From Candidatus Aminicenantes bacterium UBA4085 (GTDB lineage: Bacteria > Acidobacteriota > Aminicenantia > Aminicenantales > UBA4085): a stretch of 14,494 nt of DNA. This document shows, one piece after another, positions 5,687-11,819 of this stretch (positions are counted from its first letter, which is position 1; each line of letters begins with the position of its first letter). The notes under the pieces were generated by a model, which saw nothing but the letters and a program-made list of their open reading frames with translations, was not told where the DNA came from and made no database searches. Location: contig DFYJ01000115.1 in NCBI GenBank assembly GCA_002383325.1, positions 7,493 to 21,986 of the forward strand, written 5' to 3'. The translations under genes and the position numbers were made by a program.

Positions 5687-8259
5687 TCCATGGCTCCTTG
5701 ATAGAGAGAGGTAAACATTCCACCCATCTTGATCAGCTCCTCAAAAGTACCCCGCTCGATGATCCGCCCTTTGTCGAACACCAGGATTTGATCGTAATCC
5801 CTGATGACATCCAACCTATGAACAATCGAAATAACGGTCTTTTCCTTGTGTTGTTCCCTGACCAAGTCGTTGATGCGGGCCTGCGAGGCGGCGTCCAGAG
5901 AAGCCGTGGCCTCATCCAGGATCAGGATCGACGGATTCCGCAGCAGAATCCTGGCCAGGACGACTTTCTGCCTCTGCCCTCCCGAAAGCCGGCTGCCTCG
6001 CTCCCCCACGTCGAACTCCAGGCCGCGCTTCAGCGCCAGGCCTTCCAGGCCGGCTTCCCGAAGCTTCCGCCGCAAGAGATCCAGGATCTCCTCCTGGGCT
6101 TTCCTTCTCGTGGGATCGATGTTTCCAAATACCATGTTATCCGTGAAGCTCATAAACTCGTTGAAGGCTCCCTCTTCATAAAATCTCATACTCCCTTCGA
6201 CTCTGTCCCCAAGAAGCTTTCGGACATGCCGTCTCAAATGGAGAATGTTTTCCCTCATCTTCCCGTCTAAAAAGCTCTCCTTGGATCGGCCCGGGCAATG
6301 GTTGAGCGCCGTCTCCATGACCTCCTCATAGAGCGAGGGATCCTTCTTCTTCATGATCATGGGCCTGTCGGCATGAAGGTCCAACCGATCGCCGATCTTC
6401 TTTCGCCTTTCTCTTTGCTCTCGATCCGATTCGAGGGAATCGAGCAAAGGCGATTTGGCCTGGTCAAGCTTTTCAAAGAGCAGCCTGTTGGCGCCGGCGA
6501 TATGGAGTCCGAGGGACAGGAAACCGTCCGCAAGGCCTTGCTTCCTGAGGATTTCCTCCAGATGCTCCTTGTAAAAACGCCGAACGGATCCGAAGGCCTC
6601 CGCGACAGCCGCCGTCGGACCGAAGACGATGTTCTCCAGAACCGTGCCGTATTCCAAAAATCGATCTTCACGGTAGAGCTCGACGCAATCGCCGTAACGT
6701 TCTGAGATCTCCTTGACCAGCTCACCTCGGGCCTTGACGATTTCCGTCTTCTCCGCGGCCGTAACCTCGGCGGTTCTCCACTTCGATCGAGAACGCAATC
6801 CCAAGTGGACGACATCCTCATACAGTCCGACGCCCCGGATGGCTTCGATCAATCGCTGCTCCAGCATCTCCGGGCCCCTGATGTGATCGAACGACGAGAA
6901 ATCAATCCAGGTTTCGATGTCGCCGCCATTTCCGCCGGGCTTTTTCAGCAAGGCGTAGATGATATTGTTCCTGATCGTGTCTTGAAAAAGGAAGAGGGTT
7001 TGTTGGACGTAACCCATCTCGGCCCGCAGGTGATAGAGAGGAGTGGCCTCGATGGCCCTTCCGCCGAAAGAGATATTCCCGCTGAGCGGCTTATAGATCG
7101 TTCCAAGAAGAGCGGCCGTCAGGCTTTTGCCGGAGCCGGAAGGCCCGACGAAAGCGGTCCTTTTCCCGAATTCCGCGACGAAGTGGATATCGTTCAGCAG
7201 AGGTTGGTCCTGAGCGAATCCGAATTGAACCTTGTCGACGACGATATCCCCCCCCGCTGGGTCGTCGCGCCCTGCCTGAAGGCCGACGCCTCGCTCGGGC
7301 TCCGAGCGCAAGTATTCTTCGATCCTATCGAGCCGGACGCTGACCTGGCGCCACTCCGTCAGGAAGCTCATCATGAATATGATCTGGCTGTAGAGGATCG
7401 TCACGACGGCGATCGACGCGACCAGAGTTCCCGCCGACATCTCCCCTCGCAGGCAGAGTCCTCCTCCATAGAGATAGAGCGGCAAAGGAGCGAGCCGCAT
7501 GAGAGCATTGATCAGGGACTCGGCCCCCCCCATGGTTCTGGTCATTTGGGCATTTTTGCGGATGTGCTCCCGGATCTTCCTCCCCAGGCGCGCCTCCTCA
7601 AAATGGTACGTCTGGCTGGCGCGGATATCCGTGATGCCGCTGAAAACCTCCTGAAAGTGGCTGCTCAGGTTTTCATAGCTGTCGATGCTTCCCGCCGTCA
7701 GCGTCTGAACCCTATGATTGAGCTTGGGGAGAATGATCAAGTAGAGAGGAATGAAAAGGATGCCGGCGATCGCCAGCTTTCCATTCAGCAGGAATAGATA
7801 AATTCCATAGAAAACGATCAGAACCGCGTTGACCATCGGCTGCATGAAGATGCGGGCGAAAAAGCCGCCGATCGTTCCGGCCTCATTCATGATCCTATTG
7901 ATGAGCTGCCCGAGAGGATTGGCATTGAAAAATTCTTGCGGCAATCGGAGCAGGTGCCTGAAGAGCCTCATCCGGATGTCGTTGATGAAGACCTGGCTGA
8001 AGCGTGAGTAGATGACGTTCAGCCCATACGCGATCGCTCCGCCGGCCACCGCGATGGCCAGGTAGGAAAGGCCGTAGACGAGCAATTGGGACGGCCCACT
8101 TTTTCCGGCCTGAACCGGCTTGGAGACAAGGTCGATGATGCGGCGGCCTATCTCCGTCCCTGCGACCCCCATCAGAACAACTATGACGGTGATGGACAAC
8201 ATCCCCAAGAGAGTGCCCCTATGACGACGGAGCAGAGGCCTGATGACTTGGCTCTTCAT
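5683..8259 (-). CDS. ABC exporter with large insertion in the nucleotide-binding domain
   Basis: An 858-residue fused permease/ATPase, starting at the ATG at 8259 because GGGAG (8265-8269) lies five bases upstream; an in-frame TTG at 8349 and an ATG at 8334 lack a properly spaced site. Residues about 15-315 hold six membrane helices of the ABC exporter fold. The ATPase has Walker A GPSGSGKS (372-379), Q-loop Q419/Q420, signature LSGGQ (758-762), Walker B ILILDEATASLD (778-789) and H-loop H814. Between the Q-loop and the signature lie about 320 residues, some 270 more than usual. The extra part contains two further degenerate copies of the post-Q-loop segment (TVLENIVFG at 539-547, SFTDNMVFG at 704-712). 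No C39 peptidase domain is present. A half transporter like this should work as a homodimer. In this operon its likely cargo is the modified peptide, but lipid or drug export cannot be excluded. Confidence 0.88.
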   Translation of the reverse strand: MKSQVIRPLLRRHRGTLLGMLSITVIVVLMGVAGTEIGRRIIDLVSKPVQAGKSGPSQLLVYGLSYLAIAVAGGAIAYGLNVIYSRFSQVFINDIRMRLFRHLLRLPQEFFNANPLGQLINRIMNEAGTIGGFFARIFMQPMVNAVLIVFYGIYLFLLNGKLAIAGILFIPLYLIILPKLNHRVQTLTAGSIDSYENLSSHFQEVFSGITDIRASQTYHFEEARLGRKIREHIRKNAQMTRTMGGAESLINALMRLAPLPLYLYGGGLCLRGEMSAGTLVASIAVVTILYSQIIFMMSFLTEWRQVSVRLDRIEEYLRSEPERGVGLQAGRDDPAGGDIVVDKVQFGFAQDQPLLNDIHFVAEFGKRTAFVGPSGSGKSLTAALLGTIYKPLSGNISFGGRAIEATPLYHLRAEMGYVQQTLFLFQDTIRNNIIYALLKKPGGNGGDIETWIDFSSFDHIRGPEMLEQRLIEAIRGVGLYEDVVHLGLRSRSKWRTAEVTAAEKTEIVKARGELVKEISERYGDCVELYREDRFLEYGTVLENIVFGPTAAVAEAFGSVRRFYKEHLEEILRKQGLADGFLSLGLHIAGANRLLFEKLDQAKSPLLDSLESDREQRERRKKIGDRLDLHADRPMIMKKKDPSLYEEVMETALNHCPGRSKESFLDGKMRENILHLRRHVRKLLGDRVEGSMRFYEEGAFNEFMSFTDNMVFGNIDPTRRKAQEEILDLLRRKLREAGLEGLALKRGLEFDVGERGSRLSGGQRQKVVLARILLRNPSILILDEATASLDAASQARINDLVREQHKEKTVISIVHRLDVIRDYDQILVFDKGRIIERGTFEELIKMGGMFTSLYQGAME

Positions 8260-8264
8260 GACGT

Positions 8265-8269
8265 CTCCC
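8265..8269 (-). promoter_or_regulatory. Ribosome binding site deciding the ABC exporter start
   Basis: On the minus strand GGGAG stands five bases before the ATG at 8259. The upstream in-frame candidates are poorer: the ATG at 8334 is directly abutted by its GGGAG with no spacer, and the one at 8349 is a TTG. This supports an 858-residue protein rather than one extended by 25 to 30 residues. Confidence 0.6.
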
Positions 8270-8347
8270 TCTATCGAAGGATATCCCGGCCGCCCCTTCG
8301 CGGCATGAGACCGCCTTCCTCCCGGAGAGTTCATCTCCCTCGATTTC

Positions 8348-8356
8348 AATATACCA
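8348..8356 (-). promoter_or_regulatory. Possible extended -10 promoter for the ABC-CNB-rSAM-peptide operon
   Basis: On the minus strand the sequence reads TGGTATATT, a TGn-extended -10 element (TATATT = 8348-8353). The matching -35 position (8371-8376) is not consensus. Transcription starting near 8341 would give an 80-base leader before the ATG at 8259 and would make the longer N-terminal reading frame untranslatable. Confidence 0.3.
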
Positions 8357-8382
8357 TAGGCCGACTTCCAGGCTTTCCTGTT

Positions 8383-8401
8383 ACCGGAGAGTCCCTCCGG
8401 T
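8383..8401. repeat. 19-bp palindrome upstream of the exporter operon
   Basis: ACCGGAG (8383-8389) and CTCCGGT (8395-8401) are exact inverted copies around a 5-base centre. It lies just upstream of the possible -10 element at 8348-8353, over or next to the -35 zone, a place where a dimeric regulator would act. No T-run follows on the minus strand, so it is not an ordinary terminator. No regulator gene for it is evident in the window. Confidence 0.4.
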
Positions 8402-8430
8402 TCATCGGTCCATAAGCACGATGCCCCATC

Positions 8431-8444
8431 GGCCTGGCCAGGCC
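8431..8444. repeat. Perfect 14-bp palindrome GGCCTGGCCAGGCC
   Basis: The 14 bases at 8431-8444 equal their own reverse complement with no spacer. They lie in the same 274-bp non-coding stretch between the exporter start (8259) and the tRNA-Ala gene. Being made only of GGCC blocks, it could arise by chance in GC-rich DNA; a protein-binding role is inference. Confidence 0.3.
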
Positions 8445-8462
8445 TTCCGACTAAGGAATTTG

Positions 8463-8519
8463 TGGGTCTGACGGCAATGAAACCCAGACTGCTTCTTAAC
8501 CGATTGAAATCATGGGTTT
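8463..8519 (-). other. Competing stem-loops downstream of tRNA-Ala
   Basis: In the minus-strand transcript a segment AAACCCA (from 8513-8519) can pair perfectly with UGGGUUU (from 8480-8486). That same UGGGUUU can instead pair with AGACCCA (from 8463-8469), with one G-U pair. The two stems exclude each other, as in attenuator-like leaders. The segment could be the end of the tRNA transcript or the start of the exporter operon leader. No strong U-tract follows the second stem, so terminator function is uncertain. Confidence 0.3.
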
Positions 8520-8533
8520 TAAGGGGATTTAAT

Positions 8534-8609
<76 letters not shown>

Positions 8610-8628
8610 ACCGGGGAAAAGCCCGGGT

Positions 8629-8657
8629 ATATTACCCGAACGGCCCCCGCCCGTCAA
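8629..8657 (-). promoter_or_regulatory. Promoter of the tRNA-Ala gene
   Basis: On the minus strand TTGACG (8652-8657) and TAATAT (8629-8634) are separated by exactly 17 bases, a near-consensus sigma-70 promoter. Position 8609, the first base of the mature tRNA, is 20 bases past the -10, as expected for a short 5' leader. A GC-rich stretch follows the -10 on the transcript side, which could act as a stringent-type discriminator. Confidence 0.75.
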
Positions 8658-8689
8658 GGCGATCGCGAGGCTCGGCGACGGGGCCGGGC

Positions 8690-8718
8690 TTCGGATGAGG
8701 TGGGATTTCCGCTATAAT
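8690..8718 (+). promoter_or_regulatory. Promoter of the cupin/UROD-like operon
   Basis: A perfect TATAAT (8713-8718) lies 17 bases after TTCGGA (8690-8695), a weak -35. It is divergent from the tRNA promoter at 8629-8657. Transcription would start near 8725, so the ATG at 8737 with GGGGAGG (8725-8731) is the first usable start and the in-frame ATG at 8695 is not. Confidence 0.5.
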
Positions 8719-8736
8719 CGCCCCGGGGAGGCGGCC

Positions 8737-9294
8737 ATGGACAAAGAGATGGCGCGGGAAGCCCGGCTTCGTGCGGCCGGGATGCTGGAGAGGGCCGGCA
8801 TCGCCCTGTCCGAGGCGGAACGCGAGGCGATGGAAGTCGCCGACCTGGGGCTGGGGAATCTGGCCCGCTACGGCCTCGAGATCGTCGTCTACGAGAACAA
8901 CGATCGCTACTGCGCCAAAGAGCTCGTCCTCTTCCCGCGCCAAACCTGCCCCGAGCACCGCCATCCCCGCTACGCCTGCTTGGGCGGGGCGCCCGAAAAG
9001 CCCGGCAAACAGGAAACCTTCCGCTGCCGCTGGGGCCGCATTTACCTCTACATCGAAGGCGAGCCGACACCCGAGATCCAGGCCGTCATCCCCGAGGGCG
9101 ACGAGGCTTGCTTCAGCGTCCGGCATGAGGTCGTCCTCGAGCCCGGCGACCAGTACACCCTGTCGCCCAACACCCTCCACTGGTTCCAGGCCGGCGAGGA
9201 AGGGGCCATCATCAGCGAGTTCTCCTCCACCAACACGGACGAGCACGACGTCTACACCGACCCCCGGATCCGCCGCGTTCCCGTCTACGAATGA
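8737..9294 (+). CDS. D-lyxose isomerase-type cupin (sugar isomerase)
   Basis: A 185-residue protein of the D-lyxose/D-mannose ketol-isomerase family, cytosolic metal-dependent cupins that interconvert an aldose such as D-lyxose or D-mannose with the ketose D-xylulose or D-fructose. Family features are visible: PEHRHP (72-77) giving H74 and H76 as metal ligands, GKQETFRCRWGR (90-101) giving E93, HEVVLEPGDQYTLSPNTLHWF (130-150) with H148 as the last ligand, and the C-terminal SEFSST ... DEHD ... TDPRI signature. The start at 8737 is set by GGAGG five bases upstream and a TATAAT at 8713. Its stop overlaps the ATG of the next gene (ATGA), so the isomerase and the uroporphyrinogen-decarboxylase-like protein are translationally coupled. 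Substrate choice between lyxose, mannose and another sugar cannot be read from the sequence. Confidence 0.85.
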   Translation: MDKEMAREARLRAAGMLERAGIALSEAEREAMEVADLGLGNLARYGLEIVVYENNDRYCAKELVLFPRQTCPEHRHPRYACLGGAPEKPGKQETFRCRWGRIYLYIEGEPTPEIQAVIPEGDEACFSVRHEVVLEPGDQYTLSPNTLHWFQAGEEGAIISEFSSTNTDEHDVYTDPRIRRVPVYE

Positions 9295-10448
9295 GCGCCC
9301 CGGTCATCGAAATCGGCGTCCCGATCGAGGAGATCGAGGCGCGCCGCACCCGGGTGGAGAAGGCCAAGCGGTTCGAGCGGCCCGACCGGGTGCCCGTCCT
9401 TCCGGCCCTGGCCCATCGCTTTCTCATCCCCATGGTCGGCGTCCGCTTCCGGGATTACTACGCTGATCCCGAGACGATGCTGCGAACCCAGATCCTGGCC
9501 CAGAAGTGGCTTATGGAGAACGTCCGCACCGACGCCCATTCCATCACCGGACCCTGGGTCGGGGCCTGGACGGACTTCCAGAACGCCTTCGAGGCCGGGA
9601 GCTTGGGCGTGCCGGTCGTCTTCCCCGACGACGACATCCCCTGGGTAGGGCCCGGCTGGGTCAGGGGCGAGGCCGACCTGCCGCGGCTGGAGGCGATGGA
9701 CTATGTCCGCGGCGGGCTCAATGGCCGCCAATTCGAGTACCGGCGGACGATGATGGCTGTGGCGGAGAAGTATCCCGTGCGGTTCCGGGGCGGGGCAGTT
9801 TTCTATCCCGGGGAGGCGCCTCATCTCACGACCACCTCCGACGGGCCGTTCGGCGTGGCGGGCGACTTGATGGGCGCCACGGAGCTTTTTCTGGCCTGCG
9901 CCGAGCGGCCGGACTTCGTCCGCGAGCTGCTGCGGATCGTCACCGACAAGATGATCGAATACCTGGACGCCTGCCGGGCCGAGGAGGAGCGGACAGGTCC
10001 CCTCGACTTCGCCTGGAGCGACGACCTGGCCGTGTCGCTGTCGCGGGATATGTTCGAGTCGATCACCCTGCCGGCCAACCGGCGATTGCGGGACCGCTGC
10101 GACGGCTGGGCCGCCCTGCACATGTGCGGGCGCTCCGACCACCTGTTGGAGACTTTCCGCGACGGACTGCGCATCGACGAGCTGCAGGGCTTCGGCTGGC
10201 AAGTCGACCTGGACCGTATTGCCGAGATCTTGGGGGGACGGGTCGTCCTGCTGGGCAACGTCAACCCGATGCTCGTCCGCGACGGCACGCCGGAGGATGT
10301 GCGCCAGGCGACCCGGCGGGTCATCGAGAAGCTGGCCCCGCTGGGAGGGTTCATTGTCCAGGACGGCAACAACATCCCGCCCGGCTCGCCGCTTGCGAAC
10401 ATCAACGCCATGATGGAGGCGGCGGAGAGGTACGGCCGGCATGAGTGA
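9291..10448 (+). CDS. Uroporphyrinogen decarboxylase-like protein (URO-D/MtaA superfamily), copy 1
   Basis: A 385-residue protein with the URO-D-like TIM-barrel pattern. This superfamily includes heme-pathway UROD and zinc-dependent cobalamin methyltransferases such as MtaA and CmuA. The C-terminal half carries LHMCGRSD (276-283), where H277 and C279 match the H-x-C zinc motif, then LLGNVNPMLV (320-329) and GNNIPPGSPLANINAM (359-374). In zinc methyltransferases a third ligand Cys precedes the (E/x)-(V/I)-P-P segment; here the aligned residue appears to be Asn360. It lacks the obvious N-terminal arginine motif of true UROD, and no heme genes are near. It starts inside the stop codon of the isomerase gene, pointing to carbohydrate or one-carbon metabolism rather than heme synthesis. 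The exact reaction is unknown. Confidence 0.75.
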   Translation: MSAPVIEIGVPIEEIEARRTRVEKAKRFERPDRVPVLPALAHRFLIPMVGVRFRDYYADPETMLRTQILAQKWLMENVRTDAHSITGPWVGAWTDFQNAFEAGSLGVPVVFPDDDIPWVGPGWVRGEADLPRLEAMDYVRGGLNGRQFEYRRTMMAVAEKYPVRFRGGAVFYPGEAPHLTTTSDGPFGVAGDLMGATELFLACAERPDFVRELLRIVTDKMIEYLDACRAEEERTGPLDFAWSDDLAVSLSRDMFESITLPANRRLRDRCDGWAALHMCGRSDHLLETFRDGLRIDELQGFGWQVDLDRIAEILGGRVVLLGNVNPMLVRDGTPEDVRQATRRVIEKLAPLGGFIVQDGNNIPPGSPLANINAMMEAAERYGRHE

Positions 10449-10459
10449 CCGCCTTTTTC

Positions 10460-10503
10460 CGAGCTCACGGGACCTGCCGACTCCGGCGCCCCGTCCGTGC
10501 TCG
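10460..10503. repeat. Imperfect inverted repeat in the 176-bp gap between UROD-like genes
   Basis: CGAGCTCACGGGAC (from 10460) faces GTCCGTGCTCG (10493-10503), pairing in blocks CGAG/CTCG, CACG/CGTG and GAC/GTC with small bulges. A second inverted pair, GGCCGG (10575-10580) and CCGGCC (10593-10598), lies further on in the same gap (10449-10624). The gap may be a REP-like intergenic repeat or an mRNA-stabilising structure; I see no gene in it. Confidence 0.35.
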
Positions 10504-10624
10504 CTCCACCCATCCCCCAGTGGGGCCCTTCCGCTGCGCGCTGCCGGGGCATCCGTCGCGTCACCCATTCGCTCGGCCGGCGGTCACTCCTACCGGCCTC
10601 CCTGGGAAAGAGCAAGTTAAAGAA

Positions 10625-11743
10625 ATGGAAGCAAAGGATTTTTTAGCTAAGCTCTGGCATATGGAGAACGAGGAGCGGCCGGGGTTTCTCATCGGCTATA
10701 CCGGGCCGCGGCTGCGGGGCGGCGAGCCGGTCCGCAGCGCTCTTTTCTCGACGGAAGGGGCGATATCGGTCCGGGAGCGCCTGCTCGATCCGGATAAATT
10801 TCTGGCGGCCCAGATGGAAGAGATCGGAGGGCAGATGAAATTCCGGGGCGATTTCGTTCCGGCGCTCTGTCCCACTCTGGGAGTTATCGCCATCCCCTCG
10901 GCTTTCGGCTGCGAAGTCGTCTGGTGGGAAAGCGACTTCCCCTCGGTCAGGCCGCTGACGGGCGACGACCCGGGGAGGGTGCGGGAGCTGGCCGCACCCG
11001 CGGTCACCGACGGAGTCCTGGGGCGCATCCTCGACTATTCCCGCCGGTTCATCGAACGGACGGGCGGCCGCTTCCCGATCCGACTTGCCGACATCCAAGG
11101 CCCCTTGGACAATGCCGCCCTCATCATGGGGCATACCCAGCTCTTCGAGGCCATGCTGACCCGGCCGGCCGAAGTCCATCATCTCCTCGGAATGGTCACC
11201 GACTTGATGATCGCCTTCGCCAAAGCCCAGCGAGGGCTGGTGCGCGGGTCGGGAGTGGAATTCGTCCCCAGCGGCTTCCAGCCCTGGATCCCCGACGGGC
11301 AGGGGCTGTCCATCGCCAACGATGCAGGCGTCATGCTGCCGCCGGCCCTGCACGATGAATTCGCTCTACCCTACTTCAACCGGCTATCGGAGGAGTTCGG
11401 CGGCCTCTCTATCCATTCCTGCGGCAACTGGACGCATCTCTTCTCCAGCCTGGACAAGGTTCGGGGGCTGAGGGGGCTCGAGTTCGGGGCCAGTGAAACG
11501 CCGTTCGGGCCGGTCGCGGAGCGGTTTGGCGGACGGGTGGCGCTGGCCTGCCGCGTCGGGCAGCACAAGGACATCCGCTACGACGGCATGGCGGACTATG
11601 TCCGGAAGATCCTGGCCGCGCGGACGACCGACCGCGGGCTCTTCATCCACATCGACATCACCAACGGATTGATCGACGATTCCTGGCCGGAGACCGACCT
11701 CGACGAAATCTATGATCTCTTAATTCCTATGGCCATGACATAA
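10625..11743 (+). CDS. Uroporphyrinogen decarboxylase-like protein, divergent copy 2
   Basis: A 372-residue URO-D-superfamily protein, clearly different from the copy just upstream. Recognisable parts are LADIQGPLDNAALIMG (154-169), the IHSCGNW segment (263-269) in which H264 and C266 match the H-x-C zinc motif, and the C-terminal FIHIDITNGL region, where no third ligand Cys is visible. The reading frame is open from 10445, but the first 60 codons are low-complexity Pro/Arg-rich intergenic sequence, so the ATG at 10625 (MEAKDFLAKLW) is the sensible start; its ribosome binding site is weak. It is on the same strand 176 bp after copy 1, so it may share the upstream promoter or have its own. Function is unknown; a methyltransferase-like or decarboxylase-like role is possible. 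Confidence 0.7.
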   Translation: MEAKDFLAKLWHMENEERPGFLIGYTGPRLRGGEPVRSALFSTEGAISVRERLLDPDKFLAAQMEEIGGQMKFRGDFVPALCPTLGVIAIPSAFGCEVVWWESDFPSVRPLTGDDPGRVRELAAPAVTDGVLGRILDYSRRFIERTGGRFPIRLADIQGPLDNAALIMGHTQLFEAMLTRPAEVHHLLGMVTDLMIAFAKAQRGLVRGSGVEFVPSGFQPWIPDGQGLSIANDAGVMLPPALHDEFALPYFNRLSEEFGGLSIHSCGNWTHLFSSLDKVRGLRGLEFGASETPFGPVAERFGGRVALACRVGQHKDIRYDGMADYVRKILAARTTDRGLFIHIDITNGLIDDSWPETDLDEIYDLLIPMAMT

Positions 11744-11755
11744 CCGACGCTCCTG

Positions 11756-11785
11756 TTGACATTTCCGGGGAGCCGGACATATTCT
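11756..11785 (+). promoter_or_regulatory. Promoter of the FHA-domain gene
   Basis: A perfect TTGACA (11756-11761) is followed by CATATT after 16 bases (11778-11783) or TATTCT after 18 bases (11780-11785). Both are partial -10 matches. It lies in the 76-bp gap after the UROD-like gene and upstream of the AAGGAGG (11807-11813) of the FHA gene, so that gene is probably transcribed separately. Confidence 0.5.
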
Positions 11786-11819
11786 TTGGCCATCGAAGCT
11801 CGTTAGAAGGAGGAGATCC

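Noticed and set aside
8260..8349. Longer N-terminus of the ABC exporter
   Set aside because: It would start at TTG or at an ATG without a spaced ribosome binding site, and a possible -10 element overlaps it; the ATG at 8259 has GGGAG at the right distance.
8695..8736. In-frame earlier ATG for the cupin gene
   Set aside because: A perfect TATAAT lies inside this stretch and the good ribosome binding site belongs to 8737.
9285..10568. 427-codon minus-strand frame opposite the first UROD-like gene
   Set aside because: Typical GC-rich antisense open frame; Gly/Arg/His-rich product with no domain, while the plus strand encodes a recognisable protein.
10445..10624. 60-codon N-terminal extension of the second UROD-like gene, overlapping the first
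   Set aside because: Pro/Arg/His-rich translation with no family match, sequence full of inverted repeats; homology begins at MEAKDFL (10625).
9291..11743. Heme biosynthesis uroporphyrinogen decarboxylase (hemE)
   Set aside because: Both proteins have the H-x-C motif of the methyltransferase-like branch, diverge strongly from each other, and have no heme genes nearby.
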